A stretch of 64,000 nt of DNA from Closterium sp. NIES-65. Its lineage: Eukaryota; Streptophyta; Zygnematophyceae; Desmidiales; Closteriaceae. The stretch covers positions 997,501 to 1,061,500 of the forward strand of contig CANXME010002307.1 of assembly GCA_948144175.1 (NCBI GenBank), given 5' to 3'. The translations under genes and the position numbers were made by a program. Below the pieces are notes generated by a model. It saw only the letters and a list, made by a program, of their open reading frames with translations. It ran no database searches and was not told the DNA's origin. Positions 29,590 to 39,834 of the stretch are shown here, one piece after another. Numbering within the stretch: the first letter of the stretch is position 1; each line of letters starts with the position of its first letter.

Positions 29590-30642
29590 CTACCCATTCA
29601 CTTGCCCCCTCCTCGGCTTCTGGGAGTCTTCCACTGATTGCTGATGGACTCCTCCTCTGGGCTGCTGCTCTCCCACTCGTTCTCCCTTGCTGAGTCTTGC
29701 TCTGGCCATGTTGGTGCGGTGGTCCACCTTCTCCTGCTCTTTATCGCTCACCATAACGACCACCCCTGACTCTTTCACCTCCTTTACCTTCCACATCTCC
29801 AAACTCAAGCAAATATCCATCATGTCATGTTTCACTTGTTTTAGATACACATCCTCCCCTGCCCACAGGGCCTTCTCCTTCCCCTCAGGCTCCCTTTCCC
29901 TCCTCTTCTTATACCTCTGTGCGTTCCGCAGCTGAGCCACGTGGAGGTTCTCCAAAGCTGCTGGCAGGAGCTCCCGCAAATATCTTGCCCTTGCCTCCGC
30001 CAGCCCCACCCAATCCTCCACCTTCTCTACGCTCACCGTTGCCAAGAGTATCCTGGAGGCGTCTACTGGCAGGATCGGTTCAATCCTGAGTAATGAGTAG
30101 TACGGGGACAGGTTTTTGAGTGCGGCCTGTTTGCTGAACCGGTAGCCTGCTACTACCCATGGTAGCCTCACATCCCAGTCCCGCTTAAACTGCTCTCCGT
30201 AAGCCTTCAGCCCCCTTTTAACCGTCTACACGAATCTTTCCATCAGGCCGTCACTCTGCGAGTGGTACCGCAAAGTACGCCTATGTGTAATCCATGTCTT
30301 CTACAGTAGCTTGTCAAATTCCCCCATGAACTCCGTCCCTTGATCCGTCAGAACTTCCCCACATGCCCCGAATCTCGTGAGCACGTGCTCCTCGAAGGCT
30401 TTTGCAATCCTGGCCGAATTCTTGTTCGGTAATGCCAGCACTTGTACCCATTTACTACCATGCTCGATCATGATCACAATGTACCTCTTCCTCCTCCGGC
30501 TCAATGGCATCTCTTCTGCAAAATCTAGAGACCAGCAGTTGCTGCTGTTCTTTTGTAACTGTTCTTGGTGCCAGCGATAGTGAGCTCCCCTTTCCTTGGC
30601 TCTTTCACTCACTAGTTTGGTCTCTCCGGTCTTCCCTTGCAC
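29590..30642 (-). pseudogene. pol: Integrase of gypsy element J
   Basis: The rve core has the first acidic block NCWSLDFAEEMP and YIVIMIEHGSKWVQVLALPNK, and the second block EVLTDQGTEFMGEFDKLL (about 30301-30360). The C-terminal part (ENLHVAQLRNAQRYKKRREREP, DVYLKQVKHDMMD and VVMVSDKEQEKVDHRTNM) is the basic region that in other gypsy elements precedes the end of Pol. No chromodomain is visible here, unlike in element I. The domain order RT then integrase marks Ty3/gypsy. Confidence 0.78.
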
Positions 30643-31970
30643 CTAGTCTAACACCTCTTTATCGTCCCATATATATTCCGGTCCCTTCCGAGGAGCCTTC
30701 CGCGCCCCTTCCCCATCGATCTCTCTTACCAGCGCCACCAAACAGGCAGAGGGTCTCTCAGGCGGCGGGTTCCGGGAAAGCACATCTACATGTTGCCAGA
30801 CCTTCCCCTTCGTAAGAACTGTAATTAGCCTTCGCCGGATTACAGCTGCGGCTGGCAAAGGCTACCACCTTCTCTTCTCCATTCCTATGTTGACACAGAA
30901 CTGCCCCCATGCCCAAACTGCTTTAGTTGGTATACATTGTGAATGGATCCGCTTTGTTTGGTATGGTCAGCACCGTCGCCGTTTTGACTGCCCTCAGCAA
31001 AGCCCCCAAGGCCTCCTGCTCGCAGTCTACCCATTGCCACTGCTGCTCCTCTCTCAGTAACCAGTTCAGTGGAGCCGCCGTCTTGCTGAAGTTCGGTATG
31101 AACTTCCGGTAGTAGTTGAGGAACCCCAGTACTTCTCTGAGTGTGATGTGATCCTTTGGAGGAGGAGCCCAGTCTAAAACCTCCACCTTTGCCTGTTGGA
31201 TTCCCACCGTCCCTCCCTGCACTTCAAATCCCAAGCACTTCACTGTGGTGTTCCCGAAATTACACTCCTTCGGGTGGCACGTGAGCCCCGCTTCCCTGAT
31301 AGCCTCCAAGGTGGCCTTCACGTCTTGCACGTGTTGCTCGGCGGTCGGGCTGAAGACAATGACGTTATCGATACAGCAGGCCACTACTGGAATTCCCCTC
31401 AACACCGCATAAATGGCTTGCTAGAATATGCCTGGGGCGTTCTTTGGGCCGAATGGCATGAATATCCATTCATACAGCCCATCCCAGCCATGGAACGCCG
31501 TCTTCTTCTGGTCCTGAGGTCTTATCGGATTTGGTTGAATCCCTGCCTCAAGTCCAAGGTGGATAACATGGTTGCCCCTTGCAGTTTTTCAAAATTTTCC
31601 TCAGCTGACTGCATCGGGTACCGATCAGCTACGGTAACATTGTTCAGGCCCCCGATAATCGCCACACATTCGCTTTGCCGAGACCTCCCCTGTCAGATCC
31701 TTCCTCGACGCTACCACTCTGGCCGTAGCATAGTCACTCTCTGTCCGTTGAATTAGCCCTGCAGCCATCAGCTCTGCACATTTCTCGACGCAGACGTCCT
31801 CATCCCCAGGGCTCATGCGGCACTTCTGCTGATAAATGGGCACTTTGCTTGTCAAATCGATCTTCATCTCCTGAATCGTACACCTCCTCAGCTCTTGCAG
31901 CATATACGTGAAGGTCCCTTGGTGCTGCCGTAAGATCTCTTGCATCGCCGCGGCTGCTTTGCCAGTCAAT
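30643..31970 (-). pseudogene. pol: Reverse transcriptase and RNase H of gypsy element J
   Basis: The N-terminal RT part has CTIQEMKIDLTSKVPIYQQ, CAELMAAGLIQRTESDYA and a CGDYRG block. The palm has VVACCIDNVIVFSPTAEQHV at about 31325-31390. Then follow GLTCHPKECNFGNTTVKCLGFEV, VLGFLNYYRKFIPNFSKTAAPLN and WVDCEQEALGALLRAV. The RNase H remnant ends in HVDVLSRNPPP at about 30770-30800, the usual gypsy junction to integrase. Confidence 0.8.
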
Positions 31971-32147
31971 CCCTTCCCCAGGGCCCAGTCTTCCTCTGGA
32001 CTCTTTCTTTCTTCTCCTCCTTCCCTTTCTCGGGCTTAGGCTGGTCCTGCCCTTCCCCTTTCTCTTCCCCTTCCTCCAGGGCCAGGTAGGCCCATCCCTC
32101 CACCACCCGATCTTCGTATCTCTCTTTGATCTCCTCCAACGCCCTAC

Positions 32148-32961
32148 GTGTTGGTGCAACCTACGGTTTGCACTCGTCTTGTTGTCCATGTGTGTGCATG
32201 CATGTGTGAATGGAATGGTATGAGGGCATGGGATAATATATATTTCATGCTTATAATAGTGTGTGCATGTTGAGTCATGATGCTGAGTGTGTGTGTGTCG
32301 AGTCAATAGCGAGTTATCGCTCGTCGCGTGTCACGCGGTCGTTTGTGTCCCGTGCGCGGTTTCTATTTTGCCGTGTGTCTCGTGCTCCGTTTCTATTTTG
32401 TCGTGTGTGTGGAACGTTTGGCGTGTCACAGGTGTGTGCAGCAGACCCATCAAGAACTCAAGAATGAGATTGTGGTGAAGAACCAGAGCCTTGGTGTCAA
32501 GATTCAAGTAATCGCGAAGCCCGCGAAAAGGGTACACCTCAAGATATTGAAGATAGTTACATTACTTTGTGTAGTGTAACATTTCACTTGGTGTAGGCCC
32601 TAGTGAAGGGTAGTTTCGAGACCCTTCGTGGTTGGGGACAGTGTGGCACTATTCCACATCATTGTACCTCGGCTCTTGGGGTTTGTAGGAGCTGGGAGTC
32701 ATTCCCAACTCGTAACTCTTCCTATCTTGTGTTCTAAGACTAAAGTGGCTGCCATAGTGCCGTTCGTTCAAACCAGCACTGTGTTGTCAATACTTGGTAA
32801 AATCGTGCGACCTACATTACCTATTGTAGGCGACATTAAGACGCTTCAGATCCAAGTTGAATCAGGTCGTTTGAAGCTGTGACCAGAACGCTATGAACGT
32901 TTAAAGCCGCTGTGCAAAAATCCGATTGTGCACTCTATCTTTCGTTTTAGGCACATTGAAG
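32148..32961. mobile_element. Unclassified 814-bp insertion in element J
   Basis: CCTAC at 32143-32147 and again at 32962-32966 bounds a segment unlike its surroundings: AT-richer, with GTGTGTG runs at about 32287-32300, and without the minus-strand coding pattern of J on either side. Its ends, GTGTTGGTGCAACC and GGCACATTGAAG, are not inverted repeats of each other, and it has no poly-A tail. No gene is called inside. A solo LTR or a small retroposon of unknown family is possible. Confidence 0.6.
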
Positions 32962-33049
32962 CCTACTGTGACTATAACACTGCGATGCCATTCCATCGTT
33001 TCGAATTCCCTGTTCCTCTTGCTCGCCACGATGTCCCGTTGCAACTCCT

Positions 33050-34025
33050 TCACCTTGGGATGCATGCGGATGGTCTCGATCAGCTAGGTCATCACATTCA
33101 CATCGATGGCTCACCCCTATGCTGCCCAGCGCTGGCGTTCCATCACTTCCGGATGCGCGGTAGCTTCCCAAAGATGTCCCATGGCCACCTCCCTCTCATT
33201 GGCCGTGGGCTGCTCCCACCAGCCTTTCTGCACATCATAGATCATCCCCGAGCTCGACAAGTCGCCTTCCATCACAAAACCCCTCGCGTATTCCCTGCTA
33301 CAATACCAGCATAGGTAATGCTCGCTGCAGTTTCCCTGGTTCGTAGCACTGCTACTGCGACAGATAATCAGGGCTAGTGACTGGAGCCGGCATGCGATTC
33401 AGCTCCAAAATATCACTGACCAGACGTGGTTCCGGCCTCTGCATCTGCGCCAACGAGTACCTCAGGGACGCCGTGGAGATGCCATTTTGCCAATATTGCC
33501 GCCGCCGATGCACCCTGGAGCCCAGCTGAGCTGCATCACCCAGCACCCCTCGCCCGAACACTTCAATGATCTCGTCAAAGGCTTGCTTCACTGGTTCTCG
33601 CCGGGCTTCCACCAGGTCCACATTCTCTAAGATGTAAAGCACCTCTCCTTACCGCCTCTGTATCATCTCCAGAACCCGTTTCAGATCTTGGAAGGAGGCT
33701 CCCCTGGCATCTTCCATCCCCCTTCCCTCTCCCGCTCGCGAATACCCCTGGCATTCCCACCCTGGCACAACCAGGTCTACCGGTCCCCATCTTTCCAATG
33801 TCCCCTCTGTAATTTCCCTCACATCGTGTACTCCGGCCTCCCTCTCCCTCGGAATCGGTGATTCCAGCTAATCTGGGTATGCTTCCATCAACATCAGAGC
33901 ATGGTGCTAAGCCATCTTCCGCACGGCCGGGTCTCGCTCCACATGTATCCACTTCTTGACCAAGCATCTCGCCCGTAATGTTGCTGCTAACCCTCCGTCA
34001 ACTCGACGATATAAATGGCTCGCTC
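33050..34025 (-). pseudogene. C5 cytosine-specific DNA methyltransferase-like domain in gypsy element J
   Basis: Seen on the minus strand, in the order of C5-methyltransferase motifs. A motif I-like AIYIVELTEG (about 33997-34026) and VERDPAVRKMA (about 33911-33945) form the AdoMet side. GPVDLVVPGWECQGYSRAG (about 33731-33787) holds the catalytic cysteine in the position of the family's PCQ loop (codon 33751-33753). LENVDL (about 33613-33632) corresponds to the ENV motif. DAAQLGSRVHRRRQYWQN (about 33484-33537) is the motif VIII region, NEREVAMGHLWEAT (about 33161-33203) motif IX and AIDVNVMT (about 33087-33110) motif X. The full length, about 310 residues, fits one catalytic domain. It follows the protease directly and precedes RT. 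The reading is decayed. A working enzyme of this family would transfer methyl groups to cytosine in DNA. The assignment by motif is strong; the subfamily is not resolved. Confidence 0.82.
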
Positions 34026-34640
34026 CAGAGTCGACACTCGGCTCACCCTCTCCCTTAGAGGGGGAAGCTCACCTCCCGTCACTTGTCGTTCCACTCTCCG
34101 CTCGTATTCTTCGCCATACCGCTCCAAGGACCACTCGTCCAGTTCCTCGCTTAGGTCTGTCTTCTGCACGCGATAGGCTTCCGGCGGCTCTTGTCTTACG
34201 AATTTCACGGGTAATGTCCCCACCGAGCTTTCGGGGTCCCAGTACTGTACCGGGTACAACACTTTCTTATGCCAGGTGCAGATAGTCGCCCCGACCTTAT
34301 ACAGAAGCTCCATGCCCACCAGGACGTCGTAGTCCTCCGACTCAAATACCCCATACTGCAAGCGGATGCAACATTCTTTGTCGGTTTCAGGCAACAGCAC
34401 CACCTCTATCAGTCATTTTGTGTGGGGCATCCACTTAGGCTCCCTTCCTTCTGCGGACATCAATAGGATTCCTCGCTCCACCACTTTTCCCGGCAGATCC
34501 AGCTTCAACTGCCTAGCGAGCCCTTTCCCGATCAGAACATTGTTTGCTCTGGTGTCGAGGATCGCCTACCGTATAGGCAACCCCCCCACCGTTAGGCTCC
34601 CATTTTCTGCGATAAGCACTGATGCCTAGTAGACCAACCT
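33987..34640 (-). pseudogene. pol: Aspartic protease region of gypsy element J
   Basis: The reading shows the active-site neighbourhood at about 34530-34570, then NVLIGKGLARQLKLDLPGK. A C-terminal half with YDVLVGMELLYKVGATICTWHKKVLY at about 34255-34335 matches the DVLLGMxxL landmark of gypsy retropepsins. An arginine- and glutamate-rich tail (about 34060-34160) links it to the methyltransferase-like domain without a spacer gene. Confidence 0.72.
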
Positions 34641-34935
34641 CTCGTTGGGATGCCTCTGCATATCACCGGCCACTGCACAACTTCTCTGGATAATCCTCCG
34701 GTTCTGGCCACTCGTAGCGCCATTCTCCTGCGATTGACTGTTGTGTGGTCGTAGATCAATCTCGTCTCGCCCTCTGGGTTAGGCCATCACTGCGTACTCC
34801 CGTCAGTAATCGTCCTCCCCCTCTTCCTCATCCTCTTCTTCCTCGTAGGCCATTATCGCTCTTGCCTTGCCCTCAGCCGTGGGTCGGAACTTCTCAAGCC
34901 TCAGCTGCAGTTTCTTAACCTTGGCCTGTAACTCT

Positions 34936-36127
34936 TCACGTGTTGCCCCCAGCTGCTCTCGGTTTGCTGTAGCATTCCTCCTTGCGGTGAACCCGCTTGC
35001 CGCATTGCTCGAAGCTGAGCGCCTTGGGGCAGTCCCTCAAGTGCCCCACTTCTCCACAGGTATGACAAACCCTGTCGTTGCCACGTCGATTCCTGCTGTT
35101 ATTGGCTTCTGGCACCGCTGCGGCGGCCCAACTTGTCTTAGCCCGCCCCCGTCCTTCGTTATCTTCCAAATCCAGCATCCGCTGCACGTGCTCCAACCGC
35201 TTGGCTATCCCGTACACTTCCTTCAACGTGATATCGGCGCTGATGCCGTACACTGTAGTTCGCACGACATTCCGCAGCTCATTTTTGAGACCTCTCACGA
35301 ACTTCCGCACCAGCAGCCGTTCATCCTTGTTCTCGAGGTCTTCAGCCAGCTCCCGAAGTCGGCAATAATATGCAAGGATTGGCTCATCTTTCTTCCGTCG
35401 GAAATCCTGGAATTCCTCCACTCGCGCCTTACTCTGTCCCACAAATTCTTTCCGCAACATTTGAAGGAACCTGGCCGTACGGTTATCGATCTCCCCACAC
35501 GCTTGTTCTTCTAGGATCTCGTCCCGCACCATTCGAAAGTAGGTTTCAGCTTCCCACGCGAGGGTCCCCAACATCTTCTGGAAGAATTCACAGGGGTCGT
35601 ACCCGTCCCGCTCCCAACAGTACTGCAACATCTCTAGTTGCATAAGGTAATTTTTCAAGCTCGGACCCACTCCTTGGATGCCGGTGTACCTTTCCGCCAC
35701 TTCCACTTTCGGCAAATTCACCGACTTCCAGTGGGTCCTGGTAGTTGACGCGTCCCCGGTTCTGTTCTTCGAGTGTGCCGCAACGCCGCTCGCTACTAGC
35801 TCCCTTCTCATAAAGGTCTCTGCTCCTCCGACCTTCTCCCCTTGTCAGTCCATTCTTGGCATGGCTGTCCGCGACGTTCGTTCTTCTTGTCTCTGCCAAC
35901 ATGCCCGTGCTTCCGTCGCCCACCTCGTATCCGATAACCCCTCGCCTAGATCCGACGCGACATAACGATCCCGTTCCATAGTTCTCTCTGCTGCTCGGGC
36001 TCATTGTTGTGGGGTGTGGTACGCCGGTGACGCCGGAGTCGGCGGTCTCGTATCCACCCTTTGTTCCGTGTGAACCGTGTGCGTGCACGAGCTCGGCGCT
36101 GCTCTTGTTACTCCCGTCTTGTCCCAC
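34936..36127 (-). pseudogene. gag: Gag of gypsy element J
   Basis: Retrotrans_gag features: FFQKMLGTLAWEAETYFRM, RFLQMLRKEFVGQSKARVEEFQDFRR, ILAYYCRLRELAEDLENKDE and VRKFVRGLKNELRNVV. A nucleocapsid with knuckle CHTCGEVGHLRDC (about 35035-35075) and a second, less regular cysteine cluster follow. The 5' LTR is about 60 bases upstream in element sense. Confidence 0.78.
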
Positions 36128-36182
36128 AAGCGTGTCCGCAATTGCTCTCTACTATTCATCGGCGGTAACTTGCTTGTGCGTT

Positions 36183-36559
36183 TGTCAAGATTTGGAGATA
36201 CTGTCCCAGCGCTCAGCCAGCAAGAGGAATTAAACCCTAGCGCGGCTGAATCTACGTCCAAGCCTGGGTCTCCCTAAGGTGCTTGTGTAAAATGGCTTCA
36301 CAAAGCAGGTTACCAAATTGCGAATAGGTAGAGTTTAGCAAAACTGAAAACAAACACACAAGCACCGAGCTAGTTCACTCCCACCAGCCTAAGTACTACA
36401 CCAGGGTCACCGTTGGTTGCAACGGTGTTTTTTTTCGCTTCCCTTGCTTGACTTTCCCACTTTCCCACGAGTCCAACATTTCCTCTTTCAACAGCATCTT
36501 TCGCTACTCTTTTAGTAGTGAAGTGATATTGTGTACACCTACTCCTACAATTAACTTCA
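36183..36559 (-). repeat. 5' LTR of element J (about 377 bp)
   Basis: Plus-strand limits are TGTCAAGATTTGG and CAATTAACTTCA, pairing with 29098-29472. Element I sequence resumes right after it at 36560. Confidence 0.83.
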
Positions 36560-37839
36560 TGACGGACTCCAACCTCTCTAGGTATTTCGGCACCGACAAA
36601 ACACTAAAGCTGCTGTAGCGGCATTATTATTGGCCCGACATGTGTCGGACATGCAGCGCGTTACGTGACAGCTTGCTCAATCTGCCAAGTTATGAAGTCG
36701 TCGCAACAACGCCCAGCTGGATTGCTGCAGTCCCTCGAGCCACCCGAATGACCGTGGCAACAAGTGACGATGGATTTTTTCATAGGGCTGCCCGCTAATG
36801 CAAATGACAACGACTCGGTGCGAGTCGTCGTTGACCGCCTAACAAAAATGACGCATTTCGCACCATGCCGCATGACGATCACAACCAAAGAAACTTTGTA
36901 GCTATTCATCTCGACCGTTGTACGAACGGGTTACCTTCGGCGATCATCAGTGATCAAGATCGGATATTCACGTCAAATTTCTGGCAAGAGATGTGGGCAC
37001 AATATGGCACCCGCCACAGTTTTTGTCATCATACCACCCGCAAACCGACGGTCAGACAGAGCAAAGAAATCAGACAATGGAGAAGTTGATTCGCACGAAT
37101 TGCCCCCACTTGACCAAGTGGGAGGACTTGCTCCCAATGCTGGAGTTTGCAAATAACAACGTACGCTCTGCGACGACCAATCGGTCACCATTTTAATTCA
37201 ATTACGGGATAGACCCCGTGGTACCCTCTTCAACGGCCCCCGACAACCCGGTACCACGATCCTAACAGTTTGTATCAGAACTTCAAGCATCCCGCGACAA
37301 AGTAGCCTAATTCGTTCGAAAGGCTAACACTTTCGCCAGCCGCTACGTTGACAGGCATCGAAGGAATTTACATTTCCACGACGGGAAAATGGTCCTTTTG
37401 GACACGAAAGTTTTCGGATTGCCCCAGCCCACAAAATTGCGTCCCTGCTACATGGGACCCTTCCGCATCATCAAGATGATGACACCTATCACGGGAAATT
37501 CCTTCTACCGGATGACTAAAAGGTTCACGACACTTTCCGCATCAGTCTGCTCTGCCATTACGTGACTCCGCAGTTGTCCGATATCGCCCGCCCCAGCCCT
37601 GCGTCAAGTGTCCAACCTGTGGCAGAACCGACACTGCAACTTGTGAAAATTCTAGCTCATCGCATTCGTGCGACACCCGCAGGACGCCAAGTGGATTTCC
37701 TACTCCGTTGGGTGGATCGCACAAGCGAAGATGACACGTTGGTCCCAGCTAACTCACTACAAGGCCACTCAGTCTTATGGGATTTCCTTTCACGCCGACG
37801 CATGCCTGATATCGATCACCTTTCTTAAAGGGGGGGTTG
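36560..37839 (+). pseudogene. pol: Integrase, chromodomain and polypurine tract of gypsy element I
   Basis: The integrase zinc-binding segment has FGTDKTLKLLQ and HYYWPDM (about 36587-36645). The core begins at DFFIGLPANANDNDSVRVVVDRLTKMTHF (about 36774-36860). The tail holds PANRRSDRAK-type and PMLEFANNNV segments, then a region leading to a chromodomain-like block, ILAHRIRATPAGRQVDFLLRW and VDRTSEDDTLVPANSLQGH (about 37645-37770). In chromoviruses this block reads histone marks and steers integration. The polypurine tract AAAGGGGGGG lies at 37827-37836. Heavily decayed. Confidence 0.78.
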
Positions 37840-38120
37840 TGTTAGGAATTTTGCCTAATTCCTTACCGAGGCATCCCATACGCGTACAACTCCAACTTCC
37901 AGAGTTCAAGCTCGGTCCGACAACCTCGCCTTCCGAACGTCCCTTGCGTTGCCTTCAGGTTTTCAAACCCCACGCCTACACTTGACCATGTTCGGTCCCG
38001 CGGCCCCAGCCTAGCTAGACTTCGCTATATCAATGCTAGGCCTCATCATTTTGCCAGTAGTTGTAATCACTACCGCGATATTGCATTTCTTTGCACTCTC
38101 TTCTTATACAACTCCTAACA
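37840..38120 (+). repeat. 3' LTR of element I (281 bp)
   Basis: It starts TGTTAGGA after the polypurine tract and ends TCCTAACA, giving an 8-bp perfect terminal inverted repeat. The matching 5' LTR is outside the window. Confidence 0.8.
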
Positions 38121-39834
38121 ACAAGAATGACAATCACTGAATGATGATACATTGAAGGTGACGAGACCTAAATAGGGGAAATCATAGCTAGGCAGAGAGG
38201 TCGGATGGCTCGGTGACAGGGCTGTCGATTCAAGAGTTTTTTCTAGGAAAGCCCGTTTTTCTTATGGGCTGATTTTGAGGAATAGGGGTCTCAGCCCGGA
38301 TCCGTCAAGGGCTGGTTCGGGGCCTTTCCCTGATTTCCCGGATCAGGAGTATAGTAGCACTGTGAGTTGCCCAAGTTGCCAGTCTTCTCCTCCTGCTCTC
38401 ATCCTCCCTGTATCTCCCACAAGCTATTTACTTAGGCATGAAAGAACTTTCTTGTATTGATGTTATAGTTGTAATTGCAAAACATTTCCAAATCGGTTCG
38501 TCTCCTCATAGTTCCAAGTACTCACACTAGACTCGCAACACGGACACCCAACGTGGCGAAGAGGAAATTTGCCCCATCGGTTCACACTAGTAGTACTACA
38601 TGAAAAACGACCACCTCGGAAGTGCTTTGTGTTTGTTCACACGAGTCAAACGACTTCTTTGCTGACGATGTTTTGCCCTACGACCCCCCTCCTCCCCTCC
38701 CCAACCCACTTCCTCCCTTGCTGTAGGTATGCAAATGAGTTGTTAGCACACTCCTTCCCGCTGCTAAGTAATAGGTTGACATGCGCCTTTGTGCCATAAG
38801 GGCTCACGTACATTTTTGTAGGAAGCCCGGTTTTCAAGTTTTTAAGTTTACCTGTGCCCGTGATCGTTAAGGGCTAAAAAATAGTCATCTTCGCGAAAAT
38901 CAGGACCAAACTTCGAGCAGCTCAGAACTCAAAGTGTTGGTCCCAGGGACTTTGACAGGCCTGCTCAGTGATGTTGCGATTAGGGCGGGGCCGACCCGGG
39001 AGTGGTTGGGTGCGACAAAATAGGCCGAACGTGATGGTCGCGTGGCCCTCGGGATGTACTCGCCAAAGTGCGAGTACAGTAAGGAATTGTAATTCGTTAC
39101 ACTCTCCCAAAGTGCGAGTACAGTAAGGAATTGTAATTCCTTACACTCTCCCACCTTGCAAACATGACTCCCTCATAACTAGAAGAGTCCCTCAATACCA
39201 AATACGACGTTGTTCTTCAGTGTAGCTGCATCTGACGGCTGACATTGCCTTTAATGAAGTAGAGGTTGGAGTTGAGGTAGTTGATATAGTCAGATGTCGA
39301 TCTGACAGACACGGATAAACTGTCCCAAATAGATTTGAAAGTTGGAATGGGCCGTTGATCGAGCAGGTATAGATCTGATTGTCAGAAGCTGACGCAAAAT
39401 GGGAGGGAACCTGCTGACGCGAAAATCAATCGCGATAAATGAGGAGCCGTTGAATTCAAAGAATCGATCGCAGTCGTCTGCTGTGCTGCTGCATCCTGAC
39501 AAGGTCAAGAATAGTGCTGAGAACGCCGAAGGAAAATAGTGCAGCGCACTTTCTCCCCCAAAGAAACTGTCCAGAAAATGTTTCTCAGCTACACCGAAGA
39601 AAAATCCAACAAAACCAGGTGTAAGTTCCACGTAGAATAGCGTTGAGCATAGAAGTCCACGCAAAAACGCGTCGGTGTGGAAAAGTCAATAATGAAACTA
39701 GGTGTAACGTGCCCAAAATTCTTTGAGGGTGAACCCGTAGGAACAGACCAGAAACCGTGACAGAAAATCTGCGTTGCTCGAACCGTCAAAGTTTGTCGTC
39801 ACACCACCAAAACTTTTAGTGGTGCCTTCCGCAG
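38121..39834. other. Unassigned sequence between elements I and L
   Basis: No retroelement protein, RNA gene or convincing host gene is seen here. The longest minus-strand opening (39290-39664) has no recognisable motif and I do not call it. The stretch includes a 44-bp tandem duplication (39063-39150) and a short hairpin at 39802-39824 (CACCAC...GTGGTG) near the place where element L begins. It may be host intergenic DNA or part of an older, unrecognised element. Confidence 0.5.
39063..39150. repeat. 44-bp tandem duplication
   Basis: Two adjacent copies (39063-39106 and 39107-39150) starting CCAAAGTGCGAGTACAG and differing at one base. Each contains the near-palindrome AAGGAATTGTAATTCCTTA, which is perfect in the second copy. 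Confidence 0.92.

Larger units (their letters stand above)
29098..36559 (-). mobile_element. Element J: Ty3/gypsy retrotransposon carrying a cytosine methyltransferase domain
   Basis: Minus-strand element of about 7.5 kb. In its own sense: 5' LTR (36183-36559), Gag with zinc knuckle (about 34936-36127), protease (about 33987-34640), C5 cytosine methyltransferase-like domain (about 33050-34025), RT (about 30930-31970), RNase H/tether, integrase (about 29590-30642), 3' LTR (29098-29472). An unclassified 814-bp insert lies at 32148-32961. The element is decayed, with probably ten or more breaks, and lies inside gypsy element I. Confidence 0.83.
27992..38120 (+). mobile_element. Element I: Ty3/gypsy chromovirus, 3' half, interrupted by element J
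   Basis: RT palm and RNase H coding lies at 27992-28990. Element J then intervenes (28991-36559), and I resumes with the integrase zinc domain, catalytic core, chromodomain (about 37630-37800), polypurine tract and 3' LTR (37840-38120). The 5' half lies beyond G and left of the window. Coding is heavily decayed, with well over half a dozen breaks. I is the oldest element in the left block, because G, F, A, C, H and J all lie inside it. Confidence 0.85.

Noticed and set aside
32148-32961. Cut-and-paste DNA transposon or Helitron
   Set aside because: No terminal inverted repeats, no TC...CTRR ends and no transposase. I kept it as unclassified.
39290-39789. Possible small host gene on the minus strand
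   Set aside because: No recognisable domain, signal peptide or splice structure, and composition like the surrounding non-coding sequence.
39802-39824. Hairpin CACCAC...GTGGTG as the terminus of a DNA transposon or of element L
   Set aside because: No partner is found at the right end of L and there is no target duplication. It is too short to support a call.
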